Source: Oceanicoccus sp. (GTDB taxonomy: Bacteria; Pseudomonadota; Gammaproteobacteria; Pseudomonadales; Dasaniaceae). From it: a stretch of 64,000 nucleotides of DNA. The notes beneath the pieces are model-generated. The model did not search any database, had not been told where the DNA came from, and saw only the letters and a program-made list of their open reading frames with translations. The position numbers and the translations under genes are program-made. Shown piece by piece: positions 42,770 through 52,578 of the stretch. Where the stretch lies: assembly GCF_029238675.1 (NCBI RefSeq), contig NZ_JAQWFR010000023.1, positions 81,347 to 145,346 on the forward strand. The letters run 5' to 3'. The stretch's first letter is position 1, and every line of letters starts with the position of its first letter.

Positions 42770-44081
42770 CCTCTTTGAACAACAACCGGTCTACCAACCA
42801 TTGGCTGCCAAAATGCGGCCACGAAAGCTGGATGACTATATTGGCCAGCAGCATATTTTGGGGCAGGGCAAACCACTCCGTGAAGCCCTGGAAAACAATC
42901 AGTTGCACTCTATGGTGCTATGGGGTCCGCCCGGTGTCGGTAAAACATCCCTGGCCAAACTGGTCTCAGAGATCTGCGATGCGCATTTTATTACTTTGTC
43001 GGCAGTGCTGGCAGGCGTAAAGGATATTCGTGCAGCCGTAGAAGAGGCGAAGCATCATCAGTCCAGTGGCAGGCAAACCATACTGTTTATTGATGAGGTA
43101 CATCGCTTTAACAAAGCTCAGCAAGATGCTTTCCTGCCTTATGTTGAAGATGGCACCGTTATTTTTATTGGCGCCACTACCGAGAACCCATCATTTGAAT
43201 TGAATAACGCTCTGTTATCCCGTACGCGTGTGTATAAGCTACGCTCGCTGGACGATGAGGATATCGCCGCTATTATGCTTAATGCCTGCAAGCTGGATTC
43301 ATCACTTAGTGTAAGCCTGGAGCAAGAGCAGCTGGATCAATTGTCCCTGGCCTCAGATGGTGATGCCAGGCGGGCTTTAAACCTGTTGGAGCTTTCATTA
43401 GAGTTGGCGCCAGAACAGGATGCGGTTAAGCATATTGATGCGGCTACCGTTGCGGAAGTACTGGATGGTTTTGTGCGCCGCTTTGATAAAGGTGGTGACC
43501 TGTTCTATGAGCAGATATCAGCCCTGCATAAATCCGTTAGAGGCAGCTCACCTGATGCAGCCCTGTACTGGTTTTGCCGTATGCTCGATGGTGGTTGTGA
43601 TGCGCTCTATATAGCCCGCCGCGTAGTCCGCATGGCCAGCGAAGATATCGGCAACGCCGACCCAAGAGCCCTTGAGATTGCACTCAATGCCTGGAACGTA
43701 CAGGAACGCTTGGGTAGTCCTGAAGGGGAGTTGGCCATTGCCCAGGCTGTGATTTATATGGCCAGCGCCCCCAAGAGCAACGCTGCCTATAAAGCCTTTA
43801 ACCAGGCCATGGCTGATGTTCGTGAGCAGCCCAGTTACGATGTGCCGGTGCATTTACGCAATGCTCCGACTACGATGATGAAGGATTTGGGTTATGGCGG
43901 AGAGTATCGTTATGCCCATGATGAGCCTGAGGCCTATGCCGCCGGTGAAAATTACTTCCCGGAACAGCTCCAGGATACCGAGTATTACCATCCGGTAGAC
44001 CGCGGTTTGGAAAAGAAAATTGCCGATAAGATGAATTACCTGCGTGAGCTGGATAAAAAGAGTAAAATACGCCGCTATTAA
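42759..44081 (+). CDS. rarA: Replication-associated recombination protein A (RarA/MgsA)
   Basis: 440 residues from the ATG at 42759, inside the end of lolA; the longer frame adds 21 unsupported residues. AAA+ clamp-loader-like ATPase acting at stalled forks. PLAAKMRPRKLDDYIGQQHI, Walker A WGPPGVGKTSLAK, Walker B ILFIDEVHRFNKAQQDAFLP, sensor GATTENPSFELNNALLSR. C-terminal tetramerisation domain with SSPDAALYWFCRMLDGGCDA and APKSNAAYKAFNQAMAD. Confidence 0.96.
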   Translation: MNRNLFEQQPVYQPLAAKMRPRKLDDYIGQQHILGQGKPLREALENNQLHSMVLWGPPGVGKTSLAKLVSEICDAHFITLSAVLAGVKDIRAAVEEAKHHQSSGRQTILFIDEVHRFNKAQQDAFLPYVEDGTVIFIGATTENPSFELNNALLSRTRVYKLRSLDDEDIAAIMLNACKLDSSLSVSLEQEQLDQLSLASDGDARRALNLLELSLELAPEQDAVKHIDAATVAEVLDGFVRRFDKGGDLFYEQISALHKSVRGSSPDAALYWFCRMLDGGCDALYIARRVVRMASEDIGNADPRALEIALNAWNVQERLGSPEGELAIAQAVIYMASAPKSNAAYKAFNQAMADVREQPSYDVPVHLRNAPTTMMKDLGYGGEYRYAHDEPEAYAAGENYFPEQLQDTEYYHPVDRGLEKKIADKMNYLRELDKKSKIRRY

Positions 44082-44114
44082 ACAATAGATGATACGAATA
44101 CAAATAATGATGTT

Positions 44115-44504
44115 ATGACGCACCTACTAATGATTGCCGCTGGTGGAGCCGCTGGCGCACTTTGTCGCTACAGTTTGGTCAATTGGATTAACAGCTTTGC
44201 CCATAGTAAAACCCAGTGGGGTTTATTTCCTTTGGGTACACTGAGCGTTAATGTTATTGGCTCTTTTGCCATTGGTATTATGTATGTATTGATTGCGGAG
44301 CGTATGGCTCTGCACGCGGATTGGCGCAATGTGGCTATCATCGGTTTTTTAGGCGCATTTACGACGTTTTCGACTTTTTCGCTGGAGACGATTACGTTAT
44401 TGGAGAACGGCCATTTAGCTCATGCATTGCTTTATGTGGTGAGTAGTTTATTGGTTTGTGTGCTTGCCGCATGGCTGGCTATCACTCTCACACGATTAAT
44501 TTAA
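44115..44504 (+). CDS. crcB: Fluoride efflux transporter CrcB
   Basis: 129 residues with four membrane helices. Signature GGAAGALCRYSLVNWINSF, GTLSVNVIGSFAIGIMYV and GFLGAFTTFSTFSLETITLL. Dual-topology Fluc channel exporting F-. It follows rarA by 33 bp. I found no fluoride-riboswitch-like sequence ahead of it. Confidence 0.94.
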   Translation: MTHLLMIAAGGAAGALCRYSLVNWINSFAHSKTQWGLFPLGTLSVNVIGSFAIGIMYVLIAERMALHADWRNVAIIGFLGAFTTFSTFSLETITLLENGHLAHALLYVVSSLLVCVLAAWLAITLTRLI

Positions 44505-44528
44505 GAACGCTATTAAGGTTTAAGTAAG

Positions 44529-45818
44529 ATGTTAGATATAAAGTTAATTCGTCAAAATGCCGAGCAAGTTGCAGAAAAACTTAAAAAGAAAAAGTTTGAT
44601 TTTGATGTGGCTGCGTTTAGACAGCTGGATGAAGAGCGCAAGCAAGCGGACACTGAAAGCCAAAGTTTATTAGCTGAGCGCAAACAGGCTTCTAAAAAAA
44701 TTGGTGAGCTGGTTAAGCAGGGTATACCTGTCGACGAAGCCAAGCAGACCGTTAACGAAACCCTGGCAAAAATTGAAGAGCAGCTTAATGCCTTAAAGCA
44801 AAAAGCCACGGCAGCGTCAGAAGCACTGGAAGCGCTGATGATGAGTATTCCGAATATTCCCGACGATGAAGTACCTGAAGGCAATGACGAAGATGCCAAC
44901 GTTGAAGTTCTGACATGGGGTGAACCTCGCCAATTTGATTTTGAGGTCAAAGACCATGTCGATGTTGGTGAAGAAGTTGGTGGCCTTGATTTTGAACTGG
45001 CCAGTAAAATTACCGGCTCACGTTTTGCAGTTATGCAAGGCAGTATGGCAAGACTGCATCGAGCGTTAACTCAATTTATGCTCGACACTCATATCAATGA
45101 ACATGGTTACAACGAAGTCTATGTACCGTTTATGGTCAACGCGGATTCTCTCCGTGGTACAGGGCAGCTGCCAAAATTTGAAGAAGACCTGTTTAAACTT
45201 GAAGGCGAGCAAAACTATTATTTAATCCCCACCGCCGAAGTACCGGTAACCAATATCGCCAGAGACACCATCTTTGAAGAAAAAGAGCTAGGCGATGGCT
45301 TGCGCTTTGTTTGTCATACCCCTTGTTTTCGAAGTGAAGCGGGCAGCTATGGCCGTGATACCCGCGGTATGATTCGTCAACACCAGTTTGAAAAAGTTGA
45401 GCTAGTTAAGATGGTTAAGCCAGGGCGGGCCGCTGCTGAACTGGAAACTTTAACCGAAAATGCCGAAGCTATTCTACAAAAGTTGAATCTCCCTTATAGA
45501 AAGGTGATTCTCTGTGGTGGTGATTTAGGCTTTTCTGCCCAGCGCACTTATGACCTTGAGGTTTGGTTACCGGGCCAACAGAAGTACCGTGAAATTTCTT
45601 CTTGTTCTAATTTTGGCGACTATCAGGCGCGGCGTATGCTTGCTCGCTGGCGCAATCCTGAAACTGGAAAGCCTGAGTTATTAAATACCATTAATGGCTC
45701 TGGTCTTGCCGTAGGTCGCACCCTGGTTGCGGTGCTGGAAAACTATCAAACTGCTGATGGTGGTGTTGAAATTCCTGAAGCCTTGCGCCCCTATATGGGC
45801 GGCGCAAGCAAACTATAA
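44529..45818 (+). CDS. serS: Serine--tRNA ligase
   Basis: 429 residues. N-terminal long coiled-coil arm (about 28-105) for the tRNA-Ser variable arm, then class II catalytic core: motif 1 region [20 protein letters not shown] (here [20 protein letters not shown]), motif 2 [20 protein letters not shown], motif 3 [17 protein letters not shown]. The [16 protein letters not shown] loop binds the serine moiety. 24 bp after crcB. Confidence 0.97.
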   Translation: MLDIKLIRQNAEQVAEKLKKKKFDFDVAAFRQLDEERKQADTESQSLLAERKQASKKIGELVKQGIPVDEAKQTVNETLAKIEEQLNALKQKATAASEALEALMMSIPNIPDDEVPEGNDEDANVEVLTWGEPRQFDFEVKDHVDVGEEVGGLDFELASKITGSRFAVMQGSMARLHRALTQFMLDTHINEHGYNEVYVPFMVNADSLRGTGQLPKFEEDLFKLEGEQNYYLIPTAEVPVTNIARDTIFEEKELGDGLRFVCHTPCFRSEAGSYGRDTRGMIRQHQFEKVELVKMVKPGRAAAELETLTENAEAILQKLNLPYRKVILCGGDLGFSAQRTYDLEVWLPGQQKYREISSCSNFGDYQARRMLARWRNPETGKPELLNTINGSGLAVGRTLVAVLENYQTADGGVEIPEALRPYMGGASKL

Positions 45819-45832
45819 CGGCAGCTGAGCTA

Positions 45833-47215
45833 ATGGATTTTTTACCACTCTATTTTCAACTAAAAAATAAACCCTGTGTCATTATTGGTGGTGGCGCCGT
45901 GGCTTTGCGTAAAGCCACGCTGCTGCAAAAATCCGGCGCTATCATTTATATTGTTGCCCACGATGTGCTGCCAGAGTTAGAGCAGTTGGTGCAATCAACC
46001 GGCGGCAGTATTCGTATCGGTGATTATTCAACAGCAGATATTGAAGGCCGATTTTTAATTGTTGCCGCCACCGATGACCTGGCATTAAACAAACAGGTGT
46101 CTGAGGATGCTCATCAACGCCATGTACCTGTTAATGTGGTTGATAGTCCGGAGCTGTGCAGTGTTATCCTTCCTGCCATTATTGATCGCTCGCCTTTAGT
46201 GATAGCGGTTTCAAGTGGCGGTAAGTCACCGGTGCTTGCCAGAATGCTGCGCTCAAAAATAGAGAGTTTGGTCCCTGCGGCTTATGGTCGTCTTGCCAGC
46301 TTAGTAGGTGGTTTCCGCGATAAGGTTAAGCTCAGTTATAAAACCGTGGATGAACGGAAAAACTTTTGGGAAGACGTATTAGATGGACCTATTGCCGAAA
46401 TGGTATTTGCCGGCAAAGAATCTGTTGCTCAAGAGATGTTGGCACAACGCCTGGATGATGACCCCGTTGAGATGATGAATGGCGAGGTCTATTTGGTGGG
46501 TGCAGGCCCGGGCGACCCAGACCTACTGACCTTTAGAGCACTTCGCTTAATGCAGAAAGCCGATGTGGTTCTTTACGATCGCCTGGTTGCTGATCAAATT
46601 ATAGATCTTACCCGTCGCGATGCTGAAAGAATTTATGTGGGTAAAAAACGCTCTGATCATGCCGTGCCCCAGCAAGATATTAACCAGATGCTGGTTAAGC
46701 TGGCTAAGGAGGGCAAGCGTGTGCTGCGCTTAAAGGGTGGCGACCCCTTTATCTTTGGCCGCGGTGGTGAAGAAATAGAAGAGCTCGCTTCGCACAATAT
46801 TCCTTTTCAAGTGGTACCCGGTATTACCGCAGCTTCTGGCTGCTCGTCCTATGCCGGTATTCCCTTAACACATCGCGACTATGCCCAGTCAGTACGTTTT
46901 GTTACTGGTCATTTAAAGAATGGTACAGCTGATTTACCCTGGCCTGAATTGGTGCACACTAAACAAACCCTGGTTTTCTATATGGGGCTGGTAGGCTTGC
47001 CAACCATTTGCCAGAAACTGATTGAGTACGGACGTGATACACAAACCCCCATTGCGCTGATACAGCAAGGTACAACTGAGCATCAGCGTGTGCTGGTAAG
47101 CACGCTAAAAGAAATGCCCGAAAAAGTGGTAAAAGAGCAGGTTAGGCCGCCAACTTTGCTGATTGTCGGCGAAGTTGTCACCTTAAGAGAAAAGTTGGCA
47201 TGGTTTGAGCATTGA
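45833..47215 (+). CDS. cysG: Siroheme synthase CysG (trifunctional)
   Basis: 460 residues, full-length fusion. Residues 1 to about 205 are the precorrin-2 dehydrogenase/ferrochelatase ([40 protein letters not shown]). From about 215 is uroporphyrinogen-III C-methyltransferase ([60 protein letters not shown]). Product siroheme serves sulfite and nitrite reductases. 14 bp after serS, as in Pseudomonas. Confidence 0.97.
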   Translation: MDFLPLYFQLKNKPCVIIGGGAVALRKATLLQKSGAIIYIVAHDVLPELEQLVQSTGGSIRIGDYSTADIEGRFLIVAATDDLALNKQVSEDAHQRHVPVNVVDSPELCSVILPAIIDRSPLVIAVSSGGKSPVLARMLRSKIESLVPAAYGRLASLVGGFRDKVKLSYKTVDERKNFWEDVLDGPIAEMVFAGKESVAQEMLAQRLDDDPVEMMNGEVYLVGAGPGDPDLLTFRALRLMQKADVVLYDRLVADQIIDLTRRDAERIYVGKKRSDHAVPQQDINQMLVKLAKEGKRVLRLKGGDPFIFGRGGEEIEELASHNIPFQVVPGITAASGCSSYAGIPLTHRDYAQSVRFVTGHLKNGTADLPWPELVHTKQTLVFYMGLVGLPTICQKLIEYGRDTQTPIALIQQGTTEHQRVLVSTLKEMPEKVVKEQVRPPTLLIVGEVVTLREKLAWFEH

Positions 47216-47364
47216 TTAGGTAGATTGAACCAAATAGACAGAACCAAAAAGACCGAAAGCATCCAAACAAGACGTAGACTTAGTGATTTATTACCGTGGA
47301 TAGCTATCCCGTCACGCTAAAGTTTTTAGTCACCCTGTCGATAGTTTGGATATAGGAGGCAAAA

Positions 47365-47589
47365 ATGGTTAATTTTCCAACAACATATGCTACACCCAGC
47401 TCAACAGCGCCCAGCAAAACCGCAAACCAGCCCAGAGTAGTGCAGTCCAGCGCAACTGGTAAGCGTGAAGCTGGTGCTATTGATCGGCGGTTAAATAGGG
47501 ATCGCCGTGGTCGCACTAGTGCCAAGCAGGTTATGGACCGTAGAAGCGGGCCAGAAAGACGCCGCTCCTCGATTAGTTTTAACGTGTAA
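47365..47589 (+). CDS. Small Arg-rich hypothetical protein with DRR motifs
   Basis: 74 residues, preceded by a strong GGAGG seven bases before the ATG. The first half is Ser/Thr/Pro/Ala-rich and likely disordered; the second half, IDRRLNRDRRGRTSAKQVMD followed by RRSGPERRRSS, has repeated DRR/ERR blocks seen in short uncharacterised gammaproteobacterial proteins. No known function. It lies just before a 101-bp palindromic element. Confidence 0.65.
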   Translation: MVNFPTTYATPSSTAPSKTANQPRVVQSSATGKREAGAIDRRLNRDRRGRTSAKQVMDRRSGPERRRSSISFNV

Positions 47590-47598
47590 TCACACCCC

Positions 47599-47699
47599 GT
47601 CATTCCCGCGAAGGCGGGAATCCAGCGCTGTAGATTTCCGCTTTAGCGGAAATAACAGCATAAGCATGCAGGCTGGATTCCCGCCTTCGCGGGAATGAC
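47599..47699. repeat. 101-bp palindromic MITE-like element, family A
   Basis: About 28-bp perfect terminal inverted repeats (GTCATTCCCGCGAAGGCGGG continuing AATCCAGC, and its complement ending GGGAATGAC) enclose a core with its own small hairpin (TTTCCGCTTTAGCGGAAA). Each arm is itself a family A palindrome. It separates the small Arg-rich gene from prc and could terminate both. Confidence 0.9.
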
Positions 47700-47705
47700 A
47701 GTAAG

Positions 47706-49820
47706 TTAGGGGTTGGTAGCCATTTTCTTCACGCCGTAAACCGGCAGTGCATCCATCAGAATATGACCAGCCTCAGTAAGTAGAGGATCAATTTCCTCCT
47801 CTTCATCTTCTTCGGTTTTATCTTCCACTTCTTGATCAGCCTCTTCGGCTTGCTCTTCTTCATCTAAAGAAGCCAGTGGGTCCAAACCTTTGGCAGTGCG
47901 GCGTGCATTTTCAATCACCAGTGCTTTCGCTTTATCTTCGTCTTGCTCAGCGAGGCGAGTTTTCTCATTTAAGCTTATTGAGGTCACAGCACGTGACTCT
48001 TCCAGCAGTTCAAGTTGTGCTTCCAGAAAGATAAAGTCAGGGTCAGTTTTTAAACGCCCCGCATGTTTGCTTTTCAGTTGGGGCATAATCGCCGGCAGAT
48101 TAAAATAGCGGTGGTGCCTGATGGGGTCAATGCGGTCCCATGCTAGTGCGTTATCCAAAGAGCTTTCACCCACTTTTTCTTTATCATAGATAGCCGGGAA
48201 TTCGATATCTGGAATGACACCACGGTGCTGCGTACTTTCACCGGAAATACGGTAGAACTTGGATTCAGTAATTTTTAACTGACCTTGCTTAAGCGGTGTT
48301 AATGATTGCACCGTGCCTTTACCAAATGACTGGGTACCCACCACAATGCCGCGCTGGTAATCCTGAATAGCGCCGGCAAAAATTTCAGAGGCAGAGGCGC
48401 TTAGGCGATTGATTAAAACCACTAATGGCCCTTGGTAATAAGGGCTTCTCGCACGTTTGCCATCGCGATAAACCTGCTTATTGGAATGCCTTATCTGAAC
48501 GGTAGGACCTTGCTCGATAAACAAACCGGTTAATTGATTTGCCTCCTGTAAGGAGCCGCCGCCATTTTCCCGTAAATCGATAATGATGCCATCAACACCT
48601 TCTTCAATGAGTTCTGATAACAACTTGCTAACATCCCGCGTGGTGCTCTTATATTGCGGGTCGCCTTTGCGCATCGCTTCAAAATCAATATAAAAAGCAG
48701 GAATATCGATAATCCCTATCTTAGACAGCTTGTCGTTGTGGTAGATATCCAGCACTTTTTTCTGGGCGCTTTGTTCTTCCAGTTTTACAGTGTCTCGTAC
48801 AATTTCAATAATCTTATGTTCGTCATCAGTTTTGGCGCTAACCGGAATAACCTCAAGGCGAACCTTGCTACCTTTCTTACCCCGGATCAGTTTGACGACC
48901 TCATCCAGTCTTAAGCCAATAACGTCTTCAATTTCACCATCATCTTGTGCGACACCCACAATACGATCAGAGGGTTGTAGTTGACCTTGTTTATCAGCAG
49001 GCCCTGCATGCACAAGGCGTACAACTTTGGTGAACTCATCTTCTGTTTGTAGCACAGCACCAATCCCTTCAAGGGAAAGGCTCATATTGATATTAAAGTT
49101 TTCAGAGGTTGTGGGTGACAAATAATTGGTATGGGGATCATAGAGAGCCGTCATTGAGTTCATATAAATCTGGAAGGCATCTTCCGAAGTGGACTGCTGA
49201 ACCCGGTTTAGCTGGTTCTGGTAGCGCTTAATTAGCAGTGGGGCAATTTCAGCTTCTTCTTTGTTGGCGGCACGTAAGCTGATCACCCGGCTTTTAATAA
49301 TCTTGCGCCATAACTCATCGGCTTCAGCCGAGTTAGTGGGCCAGGGCGTCTCCTTGCGGTCAAGTTCCAGTGATTCATCTCGTTCAAAGTCCATTGAAGC
49401 GACCAACTCAGGCAGCTTTTCAATAATGGAATTAAGTCGGGCCACCAGGCGTTGCTGATAGCGGTTAAAGATAATATAACCGGGATTGAGGTCCCCCTTA
49501 TTCATGGTGTTATCAATGGTGTAGCGATACTGCTCAAATTCTTCCAGGTCAGCGTTTAAAAACAGGCTTTTATTGCCATCCAGCCGCTTCAGGTAATTAT
49601 CGAAGATACGCGATGACATGCGGTCATTGAGGGTTTGGGTAATATAGTGGCGCTGGCCAAGCTTGTTGATAATATCCAACGCGGTTTTGGATTGCTGCTT
49701 GCTATAGGTGATATCGCCCTTTGGGGGTTCTACTTTGGCGCTAATGGCCGAAGAAGCTAGTAGGGTGGTCAGTAGTGCAGTGCAAACGGCGATAAAACGG
49801 GCACGGTTTGTAACGGTCAT
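47706..49820 (-). CDS. prc: Carboxy-terminal (tail-specific) processing protease Prc
   Basis: 704 residues, periplasmic S41 serine protease. Signal peptide near residues 8-28 (AVCTALLTTLLASSAISAK). N-terminal helical domain to about 200, PDZ at about 235-330 (LEGIGAVLQTEDEFTKVVRL, KIEIVRD-like end), then the catalytic core: GGSLQEANQLTGLFI, Ser in SASASEIFAGAIQDYQRG and Lys in GTQSFGKGTVQSLTPL. The C-terminal region ends in a very acidic stretch (EEEQAEEADQEVEDKTEEDE). It degrades tagged or misfolded periplasmic proteins and processes cell-wall enzymes. Confidence 0.95.
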   Translation of the reverse strand: MTVTNRARFIAVCTALLTTLLASSAISAKVEPPKGDITYSKQQSKTALDIINKLGQRHYITQTLNDRMSSRIFDNYLKRLDGNKSLFLNADLEEFEQYRYTIDNTMNKGDLNPGYIIFNRYQQRLVARLNSIIEKLPELVASMDFERDESLELDRKETPWPTNSAEADELWRKIIKSRVISLRAANKEEAEIAPLLIKRYQNQLNRVQQSTSEDAFQIYMNSMTALYDPHTNYLSPTTSENFNINMSLSLEGIGAVLQTEDEFTKVVRLVHAGPADKQGQLQPSDRIVGVAQDDGEIEDVIGLRLDEVVKLIRGKKGSKVRLEVIPVSAKTDDEHKIIEIVRDTVKLEEQSAQKKVLDIYHNDKLSKIGIIDIPAFYIDFEAMRKGDPQYKSTTRDVSKLLSELIEEGVDGIIIDLRENGGGSLQEANQLTGLFIEQGPTVQIRHSNKQVYRDGKRARSPYYQGPLVVLINRLSASASEIFAGAIQDYQRGIVVGTQSFGKGTVQSLTPLKQGQLKITESKFYRISGESTQHRGVIPDIEFPAIYDKEKVGESSLDNALAWDRIDPIRHHRYFNLPAIMPQLKSKHAGRLKTDPDFIFLEAQLELLEESRAVTSISLNEKTRLAEQDEDKAKALVIENARRTAKGLDPLASLDEEEQAEEADQEVEDKTEEDEEEEIDPLLTEAGHILMDALPVYGVKKMATNP

Positions 49821-50027
49821 AAATGTTTATCTCAACAGGCTCTTAGCAAAACAGAGCGACAATATGGCATTAAGTTCAGTGAAATGGCGATATCCAAGCC
49901 AATAGGCGAGTCACTATAAGACAACTTAGGGTGATATTAATAGTGAGTAGCGGTCTTGGGTGGCTGTACTAGTGATGCTTTCATTCTATATATTACTTTA
50001 AATAGATCCCTTAACTACTTGAATCTA

Positions 50028-50270
50028 TTATTTATTGTCCGCCTTTTTTACACGAATTGTGCTGCCTTCAAGGTCAATGGCATTCAGTGTTTTTATAGCG
50101 GCTTTAGCCTCGCCCGGGTTTGGCATCTCTACAAAGCCGAAACCCTTGGAGCCTCCGGTTTTTTGGTCCATCACTACATTACAGGACTGAACGCTGCCGT
50201 GGGCCTGAAACAGCTCAAGGATAGTGGCTTCAGTTGTGCTGCGACTTAAATTACGGATTAATACTTTCAT
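50028..50270 (-). CDS. RNA recognition motif (RRM) RNA-binding protein
   Basis: 80 residues forming one complete RRM: RNP2 VLIRNLS at the N-terminus and RNP1 KGFGFVEM at about 43-50, then AAIKTLNAIDLEGSTIRVKK. Bacterial RRM proteins of this size bind single-stranded RNA and are often cold-induced. It stands alone, with prc downstream. Targets unknown. Confidence 0.9.
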   Translation of the reverse strand: MKVLIRNLSRSTTEATILELFQAHGSVQSCNVVMDQKTGGSKGFGFVEMPNPGEAKAAIKTLNAIDLEGSTIRVKKADNK

Positions 50271-50350
50271 GGATTTGCCGTGATGGTTTAAAGTGGGCGG
50301 GCTATGTTAACAGCATGTATGGCTAGCTCCCAGTAAAGGTTTAAGGATTT

Positions 50351-50590
50351 ATGAGTAAACAACAACCGAACAACCCCCTGCATGGTCTTACCCTTGAGGC
50401 TATTCTTAGTAATCTGGTGGAGCATTACGGCTGGGATGGCCTGGGCAGTAAAATTGATATCCGCTGTTTTAATAATGACCCTTCGATTAAATCCAGCCTT
50501 AAGTTCCTTAGAAAAACACCCTGGGCCAGGCAAAAAGTAGAGCAGCTGTATTTGGATACCCAAAACAGCGTATGGCTAAAAGGCGAATAA
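50351..50590 (+). CDS. VF530 family (DUF2132) putative DNA-binding protein
   Basis: 79 residues. [34 protein letters not shown] and [20 protein letters not shown] are the VF530-type conserved blocks. Structural studies of the family suggest DNA binding; the role in the cell is unknown. Ribosome site GGTTTAAGGA. Upstream of the helicase gene on the same strand. Confidence 0.88.
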   Translation: MSKQQPNNPLHGLTLEAILSNLVEHYGWDGLGSKIDIRCFNNDPSIKSSLKFLRKTPWARQKVEQLYLDTQNSVWLKGE

Positions 50591-50653
50591 TAATCCATCA
50601 GCTCATAGCAACTCTGCTAAAATAGCCGCAAAAATCCCCACTGGAAGCCTGAA

Positions 50654-51946
50654 TTGTCATTACTTACAGATCTGCCCCTGCACAAACAACTCTTTAAAGC
50701 GCTGGATAAGCTGGGCTTTACCGAGGCCACCAAGGTGCAGGCCGAGGCTATCCCTGCCGCTATTTCCGGTAAGGACCTTTTGGTGTCAGCGCAAACGGGA
50801 AGTGGTAAAACGGCTGCTTTTCTGCTGCCCATTTTGCACCGGCTGCTGGAACAGGAATCACCTAACACCGGCACCAGGGCGCTAATTCTGTTACCAACCC
50901 GCGAGCTTGCCCTGCAAACAAAAAAGCATTTCGAGCAGCTTGCCGCTTTCACCTATCTAAAATGCGGTTTGATTATCGGTGGCGAGGCCTATAAGCATCA
51001 GGTAGCTACCCTGCGGAAAAACCCTGAAGTATTAATAGCAACACCCGGGCGCCTCGTTGATCATATTGAGAAGGGCAATCCTGACTTTAGGGATTTGGAA
51101 GTATTAGTGCTGGATGAAGCTGATCGTATGTTGGATATGGGCTTTGCCATAGCCATGCATACCATTTCCGAATACAGCAACTCCAGCCGACAAAACCTGT
51201 TATTTTCTGCCACCCTGGATACAAAGGGTATGGATAGGGTGATAGCCAGCTTTTCTGACCCGCAGACCATTGAGATAGATTCCCATCGTCAACAGCATAG
51301 TCATATTCTCCAGCAGATGGTTTTAGCTGACGATATTAAACATAAAGAGACGTTGGTGGATGCCATTGTTACAGAAGAGGGTGCGCAAAAAGTCTTTATC
51401 TTCTGCAATAAGCGCGTTCAATGTGAGCAGCTCAGTCATTTCCTCAAGTATAAAAAAAGAAGGGTTAACTTTCTGCATGGTGATATCCCTCAGAATGATC
51501 GCAAGCAAATTATGAATAGCTTTCGACAAGGGGCTATTCAAATATTGGTAGCCACCGATTTAGCCGCCCGGGGATTGGATATCAATGATGTAGACCTGGT
51601 GATTAACTTTGCAGTGGCTCATTCCGGAGATGATCATGTTCATCGTGTCGGTCGTACCGGCAGAGCGGGGAATGAAGGTAAGGCCATTAGCCTGGTCAAT
51701 GCCGATGAATGGAATCAGATGTCCAGTATTGAACGCTATCTTAAAATCCGTTTTGAGCGTCGTGTGATTAAGGATTTAAAAGCCAACTATACCGGCCCAA
51801 AAAAGCTGAAGAAATCCGGCAAACCAGCAGGTTCGAAAAAGAAAAAAACGGATAACAAGAAAGCCAAGCCAGGTAAGCGACCGAGTAGTAGCAAAAAAGT
51901 AAGGCGGGTTACCGGAGATGGTCTTGATGTTATCCGTAAGAAGTAG
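50654..51946 (+). CDS. DEAD-box ATP-dependent RNA helicase (SrmB/RhlE-like)
   Basis: 430 residues from a TTG at 50654. Motifs: Q-motif LGFTEATKVQAEAIP, I AQTGSGKTAAFLLP, Ia PTRELALQ, II VLDEADRMLDMG, III SAT, IV VFIFCNK, V DLAARGLDI, VI HRVGRTGRAG. The C-terminal about 50 residues are a basic tail (KKLKKSGKPAGSKKKKTDNK), as in ribosome-assembly or degradosome helicases. Which paralogue (SrmB, RhlE, other) cannot be settled here. Confidence 0.94.
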   Translation: MSLLTDLPLHKQLFKALDKLGFTEATKVQAEAIPAAISGKDLLVSAQTGSGKTAAFLLPILHRLLEQESPNTGTRALILLPTRELALQTKKHFEQLAAFTYLKCGLIIGGEAYKHQVATLRKNPEVLIATPGRLVDHIEKGNPDFRDLEVLVLDEADRMLDMGFAIAMHTISEYSNSSRQNLLFSATLDTKGMDRVIASFSDPQTIEIDSHRQQHSHILQQMVLADDIKHKETLVDAIVTEEGAQKVFIFCNKRVQCEQLSHFLKYKKRRVNFLHGDIPQNDRKQIMNSFRQGAIQILVATDLAARGLDINDVDLVINFAVAHSGDDHVHRVGRTGRAGNEGKAISLVNADEWNQMSSIERYLKIRFERRVIKDLKANYTGPKKLKKSGKPAGSKKKKTDNKKAKPGKRPSSSKKVRRVTGDGLDVIRKK

Positions 51947-51952
51947 CGCCTG

Positions 51953-52339
51953 ATGAAAGCCTGTAACCAGTGCGGCAAATGCTGTATTAATTATAGTGAT
52001 GGAGGTCTAACGGCCTCCGATGAAGATATAGAAGGCTGGGAGATATTTAAACCAGATATTGCACGTTATGTGCGGGGCGGTAAGTTATGGTTCTCTCCCG
52101 ATACTGGCGAACAATTAACGCGTTGCCCGTGGTTAGTGCAATTAGACGAAAAGCCCAGTTACGGCTGTTCAATTTATGAGGATAGGCCTGAAGATTGCCG
52201 TCATTACCCGGTGACTATTAATGATATGATCAAGGATGACTGCGAGATGATTGAGCTTAAAGACCTTGCTGATCGAAAACAGGCACAGCAGACTTTGGAT
52301 GGTTTAATGATGGATAGCCGCCCCCCTTTGGGCGGATAA
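51953..52339 (+). CDS. YkgJ-family cysteine cluster protein
   Basis: 128 residues. The N-terminus ACNQCGKCCINYSDGGLTAS has the CxxCxxCC cluster; further Cys are in TRCPWL, YGCSIYEDRPEDCRHYP. Family members are thought to bind zinc or an Fe-S cluster; function unclear. It starts 6 bp after the helicase stop, so they are likely cotranscribed. Confidence 0.87.
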   Translation: MKACNQCGKCCINYSDGGLTASDEDIEGWEIFKPDIARYVRGGKLWFSPDTGEQLTRCPWLVQLDEKPSYGCSIYEDRPEDCRHYPVTINDMIKDDCEMIELKDLADRKQAQQTLDGLMMDSRPPLGG

Positions 52340-52352
52340 CACCACCACCAAC

Positions 52353-52395
52353 GTCGTTCCCGCCCTCGAGTGCATTTATCGGGGGCGGGAACGAC
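52353..52395. repeat. REP-like palindrome, family A variant
   Basis: GTCGTTCCCGCCC ... GGGCGGGAACGAC, 13-bp arms around a 17-bp spacer, right after the YkgJ gene. No T-run, but the strong stem may protect or end the upstream transcript. Confidence 0.87.
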
Positions 52396-52413
52396 ATATA
52401 TAATAGAAAGCTT

Positions 52414-52575
52414 ATGAACCGAAAAAAGAAGATCAACAAAATTCTTACTAAAAAAGCCAAAAAGGCTAACGTTAAGACCAATCCAAAAAATAAGCCCCGC
52501 TATATCTCAAAGGCTGAGCGAGCCACGTCAGAACACAATAGAAGGCAGAATGAAAAACAGCAAGAGAGCCAATAA
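52414..52575 (+). CDS. DUF2986 family small basic protein
   Basis: 53 residues. NRKKKINKILTKKAKKANVK then NKPRYISKAERATSE matches the short Lys-rich DUF2986 family of gammaproteobacteria. Ribosome site TAGAAAG before the ATG is fair. Its stop is 3 bp before the yehS-like ATG, supporting a common transcript. Nucleic-acid or ribosome binding is plausible from composition but not shown. Confidence 0.8.
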   Translation: MNRKKKINKILTKKAKKANVKTNPKNKPRYISKAERATSEHNRRQNEKQQESQ

Positions 52576-52578
52576 ACC

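Noticed and set aside
44082..44114. Fluoride riboswitch ahead of crcB
   Set aside because: Only 33 bp between rarA and crcB and no conserved pseudoknot sequence.
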